Positions 26,578 to 36,055 of a stretch of 64,000 bases of DNA are shown here, piece by piece (the stretch's first letter is position 1; each line of letters opens with the position of its first letter). The stretch comes from Streptomyces cyaneogriseus subsp. noncyanogenus (GTDB taxonomy: Bacteria; Actinomycetota; Actinomycetes; Streptomycetales; Streptomycetaceae), in contig NZ_CP010849.1 of the NCBI RefSeq assembly GCF_000931445.1, positions 5,828,001-5,892,000 of the forward strand, written 5' to 3'. The notes beneath the pieces are model-generated. The model saw only the letters and a list, made by a program, of their open reading frames with translations. It was not told the origin of the DNA and made no database searches. The position numbers and the translations under genes were made by a program.

Positions 26578-29472
26578 ATGACAGAGACGGCGAGCGGTCC
26601 GGCACGGAGTTCCCGAGCCAAGAGCCCCAAGGCGGGCAAGGGACTGCGTATCGAGCGCATCCACACCACCCCCGGGGTCCACCCCTACGACGAGGTGGCC
26701 TGGGAGCGCCGTGACGTCGTCATGACCAACTGGCGCGACGGCTCGGTCAACTTCGAGCAGCGCGGCGTGGAGTTCCCCGACTTCTGGTCGGTGAACGCGG
26801 TCAACATCGTCACCAGCAAGTACTTCCGGGGTGCCGTCGGCACCCCGCAGCGCGAGACCAGCCTCAAGCAGCTGATCGACCGCATCGTGAAGACGTACCG
26901 GAAGGCCGGTGAGGACCACAAGTACTTCGCCTCGCCCGCCGACGCGGAGATCTTCGAGCACGAGCTGGCCTACGCCCTCCTGCACCAGATCTTCAGCTTC
27001 AACAGCCCCGTCTGGTTCAACGTGGGCACCAAGCAGCCCCAGCAGGTCTCCGCCTGCTTCATCCTGTCCGTCGACGACTCCATGGAGTCGATCCTCGACT
27101 GGTACAAGGAAGAGGGCATGATCTTCAAGGGCGGCTCGGGCGCCGGCCTGAACCTCTCCCGGATCCGCTCCTCCAAGGAGCTGCTGTCCTCCGGCGGCAA
27201 CGCCTCCGGCCCGGTCTCCTTCATGCGGGGCGCCGACGCCTCCGCCGGAACGATCAAGTCCGGTGGCGCTACCCGCCGTGCGGCCAAGATGGTCGTCCTC
27301 GACGTGGACCACCCGGACATCGAGGACTTCATCGAGACCAAGGTCAAGGAAGAGGAGAAGATCCGCGTCCTGCGCGACGCGGGCTTCGACATGGACCTGG
27401 GCGGCGACGACATCACGTCCGTCCAGTACCAGAACGCCAACAACTCGGTCCGCGTGAACGACGAGTTCATGAAGGCGGTCGAGGAGGGCGGCAAGTTCGG
27501 CCTGCGCGCCCGTATGACCGGCGAGGTCATCGAGGAGGTCGACGCCAAGCAGCTCTTCCGCAAGATCGCGGAGGCCGCGTGGGCCTGCGCCGACCCGGGC
27601 ATCCAGTACGACGACACCATCAACAACTGGCACACCTGCCCCGAGTCCGGCCGGATCACCGCGTCGAACCCGTGCAGCGAGTACATGCACCTGGACAACA
27701 CGTCCTGCAACCTGGCCTCGCTGAACCTGATGAAGTTCCTGAAGGACGACGGCAAGGGCAACCAGTCCTTCGAGGCCGAGCGCTTCCAGAAGGTCGTCGA
27801 GCTGGTCATCACCGCGATGGACATCTCGATCTGCTTCGCGGACTTCCCGACCCAGAAGATCGGCGAGAACACCCGCGCCTTCCGCCAGCTCGGCATCGGC
27901 TACGCCAACCTCGGCGCCCTGCTGATGGCCACCGGCCACGCCTACGACTCCGACGGCGGCCGCGCCCTGGCCGGTGCCATCACCTCCCTGATGACCGGCA
28001 CGGCCTACCGCCGCTCCGCCGAGCTCGCCGCGGTCGTCGGCCCGTACGACGGCTACGCCCGCAACGCCGACGCCCACCAGCGCGTCATGAAGCAGCACGC
28101 CGACGCCAACGGCACGGCCGTCCGCATGGACGACCTGGACACCCCGGTGTGGGCCGCCGCGACCGAGGCGTGGCAGGACGTGCTGCGCCTGGGCGAGAAG
28201 AACGGCTTCCGCAACTCCCAGGCGTCCGTGCTCGCCCCGACCGGCACCATCGGTCTGGCGATGTCCTGCGACACCACCGGTGTCGAGCCCGACCTCGCGC
28301 TGGTCAAGTTCAAGAAGCTGGTCGGCGGCGGCTCGATGCAGATCGTCAACGGCACCGTCCCGCAGGCCCTGCGCCGCCTGGGCTACCAGGAGGAGCAGAT
28401 CGAGGCGATCGTCGCCCACATCGCCGAGCACGGCAATGTGATCGACGCCCCCGGCCTCAAGCAGGAGCACTACGAGGTCTTCGACTGCGCCATGGGCGAG
28501 CGGGCCATCTCCCCGATGGGCCACGTCCGCATGATGGCGGCGATCCAGCCGTGGATCTCGGGTGCCATCTCCAAGACGGTCAACATGCCGGAGACGGCGA
28601 CCGTCGAGGAGGTCGAGGAGATCTACTTCGAGGCGTGGAAGCTGGGCGTCAAGGCGCTCGCCATCTACCGCGACAACTGCAAGGTCGGCCAGCCGCTCTC
28701 CGCGAAGAAGAAGGACGTCGCGGAGGAGAAGAAGGCCGACGAGCAGCCCGCGGCCGCCGAGCCCAAGGTCGAGAAGGTCGTCGAGTACCGCCCCGTCCGC
28801 AAGCGCCTCCCGAAGGGACGTCCCGGCATCACCACGTCCTTCACCGTCGGCGGTGCCGAGGGTTACATGACCGCCAACTCCTACCCGGACGACGGTCTCG
28901 GCGAGGTCTTCCTGAAGATGTCCAAGCAGGGCTCGACCCTGGCGGGCATGATGGACGCCTTCTCCATCGCGGTCTCCGTCGGCCTCCAGTACGGCGTGCC
29001 GCTGGAGACGTACGTCTCGAAGTTCACCAACATGCGCTTCGAGCCGGCCGGCATGACGGACGACCCGGACGTGCGGATGGCGCAGTCGATCGTCGACTAC
29101 ATCTTCCGCCGCCTGGCGCTCGACTTCCTGCCCTTCGAGACGCGCTCCGCGCTCGGCATCCACTCCGCCGAGGAGCGTCAGCGCCACCTGGAGACCGGCT
29201 CCTACGAGCCGGCGGACGACGAGGTGGACGTCGAGGGCCTGGCCCAGTCGGCGCCGCGTGCCCAGGAACTGAAGGCCGTGGCCACGCCGAAGACCGAGTC
29301 CGAGGCGGTCAAGCCCGCGCCGAAGCAGGCCCACACCAGCGCGGAGCTGGTGGAGATGCAGTTGGGCATCCAGGCCGACGCCCCGCTGTGCTTCTCCTGC
29401 GGTACCAAGATGCAGCGGGCCGGTTCCTGCTACATCTGCGAGGGCTGCGGCTCCACCAGCGGCTGCAGCTGA
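26578..29472 (+). CDS. nrdJ: Class II (vitamin B12-dependent) ribonucleotide reductase
   Basis: 964-residue adenosylcobalamin-dependent reductase that makes deoxynucleotides without oxygen. Seen: NSPVWFNVG near the N-terminus, GGSGAGLNLSRIR, the active-site region SNPCSEYMHLDNTSCNLASLN with redox Cys, the barrel segment PTGTIGLAMSCDT, and a C-terminal thiol/zinc tail with CFSCGTKM and CYICEGCGS. A Lys/Glu/Ala-rich linker (about 715-745) separates the catalytic and C-terminal parts. The start is ATG 26578 with GGGAGG. Second gene of the nrdR-nrdJ operon; ends at a strong hairpin. Confidence 0.96.
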   Translation: MTETASGPARSSRAKSPKAGKGLRIERIHTTPGVHPYDEVAWERRDVVMTNWRDGSVNFEQRGVEFPDFWSVNAVNIVTSKYFRGAVGTPQRETSLKQLIDRIVKTYRKAGEDHKYFASPADAEIFEHELAYALLHQIFSFNSPVWFNVGTKQPQQVSACFILSVDDSMESILDWYKEEGMIFKGGSGAGLNLSRIRSSKELLSSGGNASGPVSFMRGADASAGTIKSGGATRRAAKMVVLDVDHPDIEDFIETKVKEEEKIRVLRDAGFDMDLGGDDITSVQYQNANNSVRVNDEFMKAVEEGGKFGLRARMTGEVIEEVDAKQLFRKIAEAAWACADPGIQYDDTINNWHTCPESGRITASNPCSEYMHLDNTSCNLASLNLMKFLKDDGKGNQSFEAERFQKVVELVITAMDISICFADFPTQKIGENTRAFRQLGIGYANLGALLMATGHAYDSDGGRALAGAITSLMTGTAYRRSAELAAVVGPYDGYARNADAHQRVMKQHADANGTAVRMDDLDTPVWAAATEAWQDVLRLGEKNGFRNSQASVLAPTGTIGLAMSCDTTGVEPDLALVKFKKLVGGGSMQIVNGTVPQALRRLGYQEEQIEAIVAHIAEHGNVIDAPGLKQEHYEVFDCAMGERAISPMGHVRMMAAIQPWISGAISKTVNMPETATVEEVEEIYFEAWKLGVKALAIYRDNCKVGQPLSAKKKDVAEEKKADEQPAAAEPKVEKVVEYRPVRKRLPKGRPGITTSFTVGGAEGYMTANSYPDDGLGEVFLKMSKQGSTLAGMMDAFSIAVSVGLQYGVPLETYVSKFTNMRFEPAGMTDDPDVRMAQSIVDYIFRRLALDFLPFETRSALGIHSAEERQRHLETGSYEPADDEVDVEGLAQSAPRAQELKAVATPKTESEAVKPAPKQAHTSAELVEMQLGIQADAPLCFSCGTKMQRAGSCYICEGCGSTSGCS

Positions 29473-29540
29473 TCCCGTGCGGCCGTCCGGGAGCCTGAGT
29501 GCCCCGGGCGGCCGGTCCGGCGGGTGACGCACGGAAACAC

Positions 29541-29572
29541 CGAAGGGCGCCGGCGGGAGCCGGCGCCCTTCG
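29541..29572. terminator. nrdJ terminator
   Basis: 14-bp perfect stem (29541-29554 with 29559-29572) with GGGA tetraloop between nrdJ and the convergent TerD gene. Confidence 0.85.
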
Positions 29573-29605
29573 CGCTGTCGATGTGCGCCCGGGCGGGGCG
29601 CGCCG

Positions 29606-30139
29606 TCAGGGCCGCCGCAGGGCGCCCATGCTGTCGGTGAACGTGGCGGGGTCGCCGTCGAAGCCGAGGACGCCGCCGCGGAACTCCCACGCACCGGCGG
29701 CGTCCCGTACGAACTCCGCGACCGAGGCCGCCGTCGCCCCGAGGACCCCCGCGAAGTCGTCCTGGGCCAGCTCGGTGTAGCCCTCACGGATGCGGAGTCC
29801 GGGATGGGGCACGTCGGCGAACGTACGCCGTCCGGAGCGCTGCTGGATGACGACGCCGGCCACCACGCGGCCGTAGCGGGCGTCGAGCCGGTTCAGCTCC
29901 AGCGTCATGACCTCGTCGAAGCCGAAGCCCTTGCCGTCCCTGCTGTCACGGTCGAGGTAGATCGTGCCGTCGGGGGAGCGGCTGTCGAAGTGCACCACGT
30001 ACGAGGGATCGCCGTACGGATCGCCCGCCGGGTAGGTCGCGGCGACGATGTCCAGATCCACGGGCGGCTGCCCCGCGGGATTCGGGTCCCACCTCAGTGC
30101 GATCTCGACCTTGTGGATGCCCTTGCTGAGGCCGTTCAC
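29606..30139 (-). CDS. TerD-family calcium-binding stress protein
   Basis: 177-residue TerD-domain protein. Typical features: KGIHKVEIALRWDPNP at the start, DLDIVAATYP, the acidic calcium-binding loop with DPSYVVHFDSRSPDG, and a terminal FREFGGVLGFD-like EFRGGVLGFDGDP. TerD proteins bind calcium and are linked to tellurite resistance and to development in Streptomyces. The GTG at 30139 has GGGGAG seven bases upstream; the family start fits. Single gene, divergent from the 30298 gene. Confidence 0.88.
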   Translation of the reverse strand: MNGLSKGIHKVEIALRWDPNPAGQPPVDLDIVAATYPAGDPYGDPSYVVHFDSRSPDGTIYLDRDSRDGKGFGFDEVMTLELNRLDARYGRVVAGVVIQQRSGRRTFADVPHPGLRIREGYTELAQDDFAGVLGATAASVAEFVRDAAGAWEFRGGVLGFDGDPATFTDSMGALRRP

Positions 30140-30297
30140 AGACGTTCTCCCCTTCCCCGGTGCCGCCCTGCCGGTCCACCCCAACTGCCGGACAGCCACG
30201 GCCGATCGTCCATCCTGCCACGCCGGGCGGTCACGTGGGGGTGAGTGGTCCACCGGGGAGTGACCTGCGCCACCCGCCGGGGCCTTACCATGGCGCG

Positions 30298-30903
30298 GTG
30301 CTGGTCAAGTGGATTCGCTGCACCGTGGTGGACCGCCGCGGTTTCGAGCGGGGGCAGCGGAAGTGGGCGGGGCTTCTGGGGGAGCCGGGGTTCCGGGGGC
30401 AGGGGGGAGGCTGGAGCCGGGGGCGTCCCGGTGTGGCCCACGTCTTCTCCTTCTGGGAGAGCCGCGCCTTCTACGACTCCTTCATGGCGCGCTCCCACGA
30501 CCGGCTGGCGGCGGCCCAGTCGGGGACCTTCAAGGACGCCCAGACCAGGCTGTTCGATCACCGTTTCGACGTGAAGACCGGCTTCGAGCCGCGTTTCTCC
30601 GACGCCGACCTGCTGCGGGTTGCCCTGTGCCGGGTGCACGAGGCGCGGGCCGAGCACTTCGTGCTGATGCAGGAGAAGGTCTGGAACCCGGCGATGGCCG
30701 GCTCGCCCGGCATGATCCGCGGCCTGTTCGGCGAGGCGCCGGGCAGCGAGTACCTGGTGCTGTCGATGTGGCGGTCGGCCGCCGAGCACGGCAAGTACCG
30801 CACCGAACGCGTGGAGCGGCTGGCGTTGCGGGCCCAGACGGAGGCCGATGTCGCCGCCCTGACGGGTGACATCGTGGAGCTGGAACCCTCCTGGACGGTC
30901 TGA
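30298..30903 (+). CDS. DUF4937-like protein with two ABM-type halves
   Basis: 201-residue cytosolic protein. Two similar halves each carry a Trp-rich motif (FSFWESRAFYDSFM and LSMWRSAAEHGKYR), typical of a dimeric alpha/beta barrel (antibiotic monooxygenase-like fold), which points to DUF4937. The GTG at 30298 is the only start that fits. Such folds bind small aromatic or haem-like ligands, but the function is unknown. Shares a 160-bp divergent promoter region with the TerD gene. Confidence 0.65.
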   Translation: MLVKWIRCTVVDRRGFERGQRKWAGLLGEPGFRGQGGGWSRGRPGVAHVFSFWESRAFYDSFMARSHDRLAAAQSGTFKDAQTRLFDHRFDVKTGFEPRFSDADLLRVALCRVHEARAEHFVLMQEKVWNPAMAGSPGMIRGLFGEAPGSEYLVLSMWRSAAEHGKYRTERVERLALRAQTEADVAALTGDIVELEPSWTV

Positions 30904-31009
30904 CCGCCGCGGCCGGGCGCGGCGGGCCCCCGCCCGGCGACCGGGCGACCGCCGCCGCGCGGGCTCGTGCGCCTGCGCGTTCGCACCCCGCCCGATCTAG
31001 GGTTTCCGC

Positions 31010-31669
31010 ATGGCACGACCACGGCGCATCGTCCTTGTCCGGCACGGCGAGTCGACGGGCAACGTCGACGCCTCCGTGTACGAGCGCGAACCCGACCACG
31101 CGCTGGCCCTGACCGAGCGGGGCCGGCGCCAGGCCGAGGAGGCGGGCGGGACCCTGCGCGCGCTGTTCGGCCGGGAGCGGGTCAGCGTGTACGTCTCCCC
31201 CTACCGCCGGACGCACGAGACGCTGGGCGCCCTCGGCCTCGACCCGGCCCTCATACGGGTCCGCGAGGAGCCGAGGCTGCGCGAACAGGACTGGGGCAAC
31301 TGGCAGGACCGCGAGGACGTGCGCCTGCAGCAGGCGTACCGGGACGCCTACGGCCACTTCTTCTACCGCTTCGCCCAGGGCGAGTCCGGCGCCGATGTGT
31401 ACGACCGGGTGGGCGGCTTCCTGGAGAGCCTGTGGCGCAGCTTCGAGGCCCCCGACCACCCGCCGAACGTCCTGCTGGTGACCCACGGGCTGGCCATGCG
31501 GCTGTTCTGCATGCGCTGGTTCCACTGGACGGTCGCGGAGTTCGAGTGCCTGGTGAACCCGGGGAACGGGGAGACGCGGATGCTCGTGCTCGGCGAGGAC
31601 GGCAGGTACACCCTCGACCGGCCCTTCGCGCGGCGCCGGGAGCCGGAACCGTACGGGATCACCGGATAG
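31010..31669 (+). CDS. Histidine phosphatase (phosphoglycerate mutase-like)
   Basis: 219-residue branch-1 histidine phosphatase. The catalytic RHGESTGN motif is at residues 12-19 (His13 phospho-acceptor), with the second arginine in SPYRRTHET, Glu in REEPRLREQDWG, and a C-terminal VTHGLAMRLF. The substrate is unknown. It is followed after 12 bp by the ADP-ribosylglycohydrolase gene, so they are co-transcribed. Confidence 0.88.
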   Translation: MARPRRIVLVRHGESTGNVDASVYEREPDHALALTERGRRQAEEAGGTLRALFGRERVSVYVSPYRRTHETLGALGLDPALIRVREEPRLREQDWGNWQDREDVRLQQAYRDAYGHFFYRFAQGESGADVYDRVGGFLESLWRSFEAPDHPPNVLLVTHGLAMRLFCMRWFHWTVAEFECLVNPGNGETRMLVLGEDGRYTLDRPFARRREPEPYGITG

Positions 31670-31681
31670 AGTGGCAGAGCG

Positions 31682-32596
31682 ATGACCGCTGACTCCTTCT
31701 CCGCCGGGCGCCTGGAGCGCGCCCTGGCGAGCCTGCGCGGACTGGCGGTGGGCGACGCGCTCGGCTCCCAGTTCTTCGTGCCGGTGAACTACCCGCTGCT
31801 GAAGCGCCGCGAGCTGCCGCCGGGGCCCTGGAAGTGGACGGACGACACCGAGATGGCCTGCTCGGTGGTGGCCGTGCTGGCCGCCCACCACCGCGTCGAC
31901 CAGGACGCTCTGGCCCAGTCCTTCGCCATTCACCAGGATGCCGGCCGGGGGTACGGGCCCGCGGTCGACCGTCTGCTCCGGCTGGTCCGGGAGGGCGGCG
32001 ACTGGCGAGAGCTCTCCGCGGCGCTCTTCAACGGCCAGGGATCCTGGGGCAACGGTGCCGCGATGCGGATCGCGCCGCTGGGTGCCTGGTACGCGGACGA
32101 TCCCGAGCAGGCGACCCACCAGGCGGAGATCTCCGCCTACCCCACCCACCAGCACCGGGAGGCGGTGGTCGGCGCCATGGCCGTCGCCGCGGCCGCCGCG
32201 CTGGCCGCGGCGCCCGATGGCCCGCCCCGCTCCGAGGCGCTTCTGGACGGGGTGATCGCGCTGGTGCCGAAGAAGAGCGCGGTGGGCGCGGGACTCAGGC
32301 GCGCTCGCGACATGCTCGACTACGGGGACGCCACCACGGTCGCGGCCGTCCTCGGCTGCGGACGCCGTACGACCGCTCACGACACGGTCCCCTTCGCCCT
32401 GTGGTCGGCCGCTCGCGCCATCGGCGACTACGAGCGGGCGTTCTGGACGACCGCCCAGGCCGGCGGGGACATGGACACCACCTGTGCCATCGTCGGCGGG
32501 ATTCTCGCCTCCACCGAGGCCGGAGCGCCGCCCGCCGCGTGGGCGGAGCGGACGGAGGAACTGCCGGACTGGCTCCCGGCGGCGGCGTCGGACTGA
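31682..32596 (+). CDS. ADP-ribosylglycohydrolase family protein
   Basis: 304-residue all-helical DraG/ARH-like hydrolase that removes ADP-ribose from proteins, small molecules or nucleic acids. Metal-binding acidic motifs are visible: LAVGDALGSQF, WTDDTEMACSV (first pair of Asp), and the C-terminal AGGDMDTTCAIVGGIL holding the second Mg site. The start is ATG 31682. Its tight pairing with the phosphatase gene suggests a shared nucleotide-salvage or signalling job; no ADP-ribosyltransferase gene is near. Confidence 0.88.
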   Translation: MTADSFSAGRLERALASLRGLAVGDALGSQFFVPVNYPLLKRRELPPGPWKWTDDTEMACSVVAVLAAHHRVDQDALAQSFAIHQDAGRGYGPAVDRLLRLVREGGDWRELSAALFNGQGSWGNGAAMRIAPLGAWYADDPEQATHQAEISAYPTHQHREAVVGAMAVAAAAALAAAPDGPPRSEALLDGVIALVPKKSAVGAGLRRARDMLDYGDATTVAAVLGCGRRTTAHDTVPFALWSAARAIGDYERAFWTTAQAGGDMDTTCAIVGGILASTEAGAPPAAWAERTEELPDWLPAAASD

Positions 32597-32790
32597 CAGC
32601 CACGCGGGGTTTCCTGCGGACGTGGTGTACATCTGCGGCTCGCTCTGTGCGTCACGCACTCTGTATGCCGGGGACGCCTCGGGTGGCGGTGATGCCTGAT
32701 GAGTCGGGGACGCTTCGTGCGCTGGGACGCTTCGTCCGGTGCCGTTCTCGCCCGTGGCGTCCGGTACGCGGTCACGGTCCGCCGCGGCAG

Positions 32791-32831
32791 CCGCCGGGAG
32801 CTCTCGCTGCCGCGGCGGCTGCTCCCGGCGG
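32791..32831. terminator. Possible hairpin between convergent genes
   Basis: 11-bp perfect arms (32791-32801 and 32821-32831) around a 19-nt loop, inside the 253-bp gene-free stretch between the glycohydrolase gene and the end of the convergent MFS gene. Confidence 0.4.
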
Positions 32832-32849
32832 GCCCCGTGGGCCGTCCCG

Positions 32850-34397
32850 TCAGCCGAGTCCGGGTCCGGCCGAGCCGGAGAGGGCCTCGAGGTCGCTCCT
32901 GCGGACCCGGACCACCAGCCAGGCGACGCCCAGGGCCAGGACGGCCATCGTGGCGGCCGGTATGAAGGCCGCGGAGATGCCGTGTGCCAGCACCTCGTGC
33001 CCCCACGGCGCGGGCAGCTCGTGGGTGCGGGCGAACTCCGCCTTCTGCTCGGGCGACGCGTGGGCGAGGAAGTCCGGTAGCTGCTTCTGCGCCTCGTCCC
33101 TGCCGGCCGTGCCGAACACCGTGGTCAGGATGGACAGGCCGAGCGAGCCGCCCACCTGCTGCATCGCGTTGAGCAGCCCGGAGGCCGCGCCCGCCTCGTG
33201 CGGGGCGACACCGGAGACCGCCGTGAGGGTCAGCGTCACGAAGTTCAGGCCCATGCCGAAGCCGAAGACGAGCATGGGGCCGAGCACACCGCCGACGTAG
33301 GAGCTGTCGGAGCTGATCAGGGCCTGCCAGGCCAGTCCGGTCGCCGCCAGCGCCGAACCCGCCAGCATGAACGGCTTCGGCCCGAGCACGGGGAGGAACC
33401 GCTGCGACAGGCCCGCGCCGGCCGCGATGACCACCGTCACCGGCAGGAAGGCGAGTCCGGCCTGGATCGGGCTGTAGCCGAGCACGTTCTGCACGAAGAG
33501 GACGATGTAGAAGAACATGCCGAACATCGCCGCGGCCAGGCTCAGCATGATCACGTATGTGCCCGCGCGGTTGCGGTCGGCGAACATCCGCAGCGGGGTG
33601 ATCGGTTCCTTCGCCCGCGACTCGATGAACACGAAGGCCACCAGCAGGACCACGGCGGCGCCGAAGGAGCCGATGGTCAGGTCGTCCCGCCAGCCCTCGT
33701 CGGCGGCGCGGATGAAGCCGTAGACCAGGGAGGCCATGCCCGCCGTCGAGGTCACCGCGCCCGCGATGTCGAAGCGGCCCGAGTGCCGTTCGGACTCGCC
33801 GATGTACAGCGGGGTCAGGACGGCGATCAGCACGCCGATCGGCACGTTGACGAAGAGCACCCAGCGCCAGTCGAGCCACTCGGTGAGCATGCCGCCCGCG
33901 AGCAGGCCGATGGCGCCACCGCCGGCGGAGACCGCGGCGAAGACGCCGAACGCCCGGTTGCGCTCCGGGCCCTCGGGGAACGTGGTGGTGATCAGCGCCA
34001 GGGAGGTGGGCGACGCGATCGCGCCGCCGACGCCCTGGAGGACCCGTGCGGCCAGCAACTGCCAGGGCTCCTGGGCGAAACCGCCGAGCAGCGAGGCGAG
34101 GGTGAAGACCAGGATGCCGGTCATGAAGACCCGGCGCCGGCCGAGGATGTCACCGGCCCGGCCGCCGAGGAGCAGCAGTCCGCCGAAGGTGAGCGTGTAG
34201 GAGCTGACGACCCAGGTGAGGTCGGTGGTGCTGAACCGGAGCGCTCCTTGAATGTGCGGGAGCGCGATATTCACAATCGTCGCGTCGAGTACGACCATGA
34301 GTTGGCAGGCCGCGATGACTGCGAGCGCGATACCGGGACGCCCGTCCCGGCGAGCCGCACCCGGCTTGTGGTCCCGTACCAACGGAGAGGTTGTCAC
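32850..34397 (-). CDS. DHA2-family MFS drug exporter (EmrB/QacA type)
   Basis: 515-residue proton-driven exporter with about 14 membrane segments. Motifs: LDATIVNIALPHI in segment 1 (motif D1), GRAGDILGRRRVF (motif A), and RVLQGVGGAIASPTSLALI (motif B/C region). It is divergent from a TetR gene with two 20-bp palindromes between them, so it is probably induced when the regulator binds an exported toxic compound. Substrate unknown. Confidence 0.92.
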   Translation of the reverse strand: MTTSPLVRDHKPGAARRDGRPGIALAVIAACQLMVVLDATIVNIALPHIQGALRFSTTDLTWVVSSYTLTFGGLLLLGGRAGDILGRRRVFMTGILVFTLASLLGGFAQEPWQLLAARVLQGVGGAIASPTSLALITTTFPEGPERNRAFGVFAAVSAGGGAIGLLAGGMLTEWLDWRWVLFVNVPIGVLIAVLTPLYIGESERHSGRFDIAGAVTSTAGMASLVYGFIRAADEGWRDDLTIGSFGAAVVLLVAFVFIESRAKEPITPLRMFADRNRAGTYVIMLSLAAAMFGMFFYIVLFVQNVLGYSPIQAGLAFLPVTVVIAAGAGLSQRFLPVLGPKPFMLAGSALAATGLAWQALISSDSSYVGGVLGPMLVFGFGMGLNFVTLTLTAVSGVAPHEAGAASGLLNAMQQVGGSLGLSILTTVFGTAGRDEAQKQLPDFLAHASPEQKAEFARTHELPAPWGHEVLAHGISAAFIPAATMAVLALGVAWLVVRVRRSDLEALSGSAGPGLG

Positions 34398-34420
34398 TAT
34401 GGATCCCCCAGGAATGCTTT

Positions 34421-34440
34421 AGTGAACGCTCGCGTTCACT
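34421..34440. promoter_or_regulatory. TetR operator O1 (20-bp palindrome)
   Basis: AGTGAACGCTCGCGTTCACT is nearly perfectly palindromic over 20 bp and starts 23 bp upstream of the MFS start codon. The same arms occur in O2. Confidence 0.82.
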
Positions 34441-34468
34441 GACGCGTCCACGGTAGTGACTCCCCGAT

Positions 34469-34488
34469 AGTGAACGCAAGCGTTCACT
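34469..34488. promoter_or_regulatory. TetR operator O2 (20-bp palindrome)
   Basis: AGTGAACGCAAGCGTTCACT shares arms AGTGAACGC/GCGTTCACT with O1. Centres of O1 and O2 are 48 bp apart. Twin identical arms in a divergent promoter region point to binding by the adjacent TetR protein. Confidence 0.82.
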
Positions 34489-34580
34489 TGAACTGCCGTC
34501 GCGCGCCGCCGTCCCCCGTGGCCGCGCCGCGCTGCCCGTTCCGCCCGATCCCCGCTTCTCTGTCCGCTGGAGACACTCCG

Positions 34581-35204
34581 ATGGTTACCTCGCACTGGGC
34601 GGCCGCCTCCGTTCAGACGGCCGCCGGCCGCCGCCGCGGCGCCGTACTCGAACGCGCGATCCTCGATGCCGCGCTGGAGCAGTTGAGTACGGTCGGCTGG
34701 AACGGCCTGACCATGGAGGGGGTGGCCGCCGGCGCCCAGACGGGGAAGGCCGCCGTCTACCGGCGCTGGTCGTCCAAGGAGGAACTCGTGGCGGACGCGC
34801 TGCGGTCCGGGCTGCCGCGCTGGGAGACGGTGCCCGATCTGGGGAGCGTACGCGAGGATCTCCTGGCACTCTGCCGCCGAGCCCGCGAGGCGATGTTCTC
34901 CCGCCCCGGATTCGCGCTGCGATCGGTCATTCACGAATGCGACAGCGAGCAGGCGGAGCGCTTCCATGCGGTGATCTACGAGGGAGTGGTGGAACCGACG
35001 GTCAGTCTGCTCCGGGAGGTCATCGACCGTGGAATCGAGCGGGGAGAGGTCCGACCGGACGCGACGGACGAGTACGTCCTCGACGTGATTCCGGCGATGA
35101 TGATGTACCGATCGAAGATTAGCGGTTGCGAATGGTCGGACGTGGAACTGGAAGAGATGATCGACCGGCTGATGGTTCCGCTGCTGCGGCGCGACGGGGC
35201 CTGA
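34581..35204 (+). CDS. TetR/AcrR-family regulator of the MFS exporter
   Basis: 207-residue repressor. The TetR N-terminal helix-turn-helix is at residues about 18-66 (ERAILDAALEQLSTVGWNGLTMEGVAAGAQTGKAAVYRRW broken here into its known elements: ILDAALEQL, LTMEGVAAGA, KAAVYRRWSSK), followed by an all-helical ligand domain. The ATG at 34581 has GGAG at 34569. Divergent from the exporter with two operators between. Confidence 0.9.
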   Translation: MVTSHWAAASVQTAAGRRRGAVLERAILDAALEQLSTVGWNGLTMEGVAAGAQTGKAAVYRRWSSKEELVADALRSGLPRWETVPDLGSVREDLLALCRRAREAMFSRPGFALRSVIHECDSEQAERFHAVIYEGVVEPTVSLLREVIDRGIERGEVRPDATDEYVLDVIPAMMMYRSKISGCEWSDVELEEMIDRLMVPLLRRDGA

Positions 35205-35285
35205 ACCCCGCGCCGGGGCCCCGCGGTGACGCTGGGGGAACCGGGGTGTCGGAGGGCGACCGGGGCGGCGTAACCTAGGGGCGCC

Positions 35286-35987
35286 ATGCCGTACGAACCA
35301 CCTACTCACACCGTCGAGCGCTCCCTGCGCGCCACGACCGGAGCGAAGGTCATTGCCGGTGTCGACGAGGTGGGGCGCGGCGCGTGGGCCGGTCCCGTCA
35401 CCGTCTGCGCGGCGATCACCGGACTGCGCCGTCCCCCGGAGGGCCTCACCGACTCCAAGCTCCTCACCGTCAGGCGGCGTACCGCGCTCGCCGAGGAGTT
35501 GCAGAAGTGGGTGTCGTCGTACGCGCTGGGGCACGCCTCCCCGGAGGAGATCGACGATCTGGGGATGACGGCCGCACTGCGTCTGGCGGCCGTGCGCGCC
35601 CTGGAGGCCCTGCCCGTCCGTCCCGACGCGGTCATCCTCGACGGCAAGCACGACTATCTCGGTACGCCCTGGAAGGTTCGTACGGTGATCAAGGGTGACC
35701 GGTCGTGCGTGGCGGTCGCGGCGGCTTCGGTGATCGCCAAGGTTCAGCGCGACAAAATGATGGCCGAACTGGGTGTCGACCATGCAGACTTCGGTTTCGC
35801 GGACAACGCCGGGTATCCGTCGCCCGTGCACAAGGCCGCACTGGCGGAGCGGGGCCCCACCCCGTACCACCGGTTGTCGTGGGCGTATCTTGATGGGCTG
35901 CCCCAGTGGCGGCACCTCAAGAAGGCCCGTAGCTGGGCGGAGGGAAACGTTCCGGAAATCGAGGGCCAGCTCGGCTTCGATTTCTGA
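35286..35987 (+). CDS. rnhB: Ribonuclease HII
   Basis: Removes RNA from RNA:DNA hybrids and starts ribonucleotide excision repair. 233 residues with the catalytic Asp27-Glu28 in GVDEVGRG and Asp119 in VILDGKHDYL, plus VAAASVIAKVQRD and GYPSPVH. The start is ATG 35286. Single gene, 80 bp after the TetR gene. Confidence 0.95.
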   Translation: MPYEPPTHTVERSLRATTGAKVIAGVDEVGRGAWAGPVTVCAAITGLRRPPEGLTDSKLLTVRRRTALAEELQKWVSSYALGHASPEEIDDLGMTAALRLAAVRALEALPVRPDAVILDGKHDYLGTPWKVRTVIKGDRSCVAVAAASVIAKVQRDKMMAELGVDHADFGFADNAGYPSPVHKAALAERGPTPYHRLSWAYLDGLPQWRHLKKARSWAEGNVPEIEGQLGFDF

Positions 35988-36055
35988 CGATTCCGCTCGT
36001 ACGTATGTGCCACCCGCTGACGCGAGCCGCACCAATGTTTGATAAACATCAGCTT

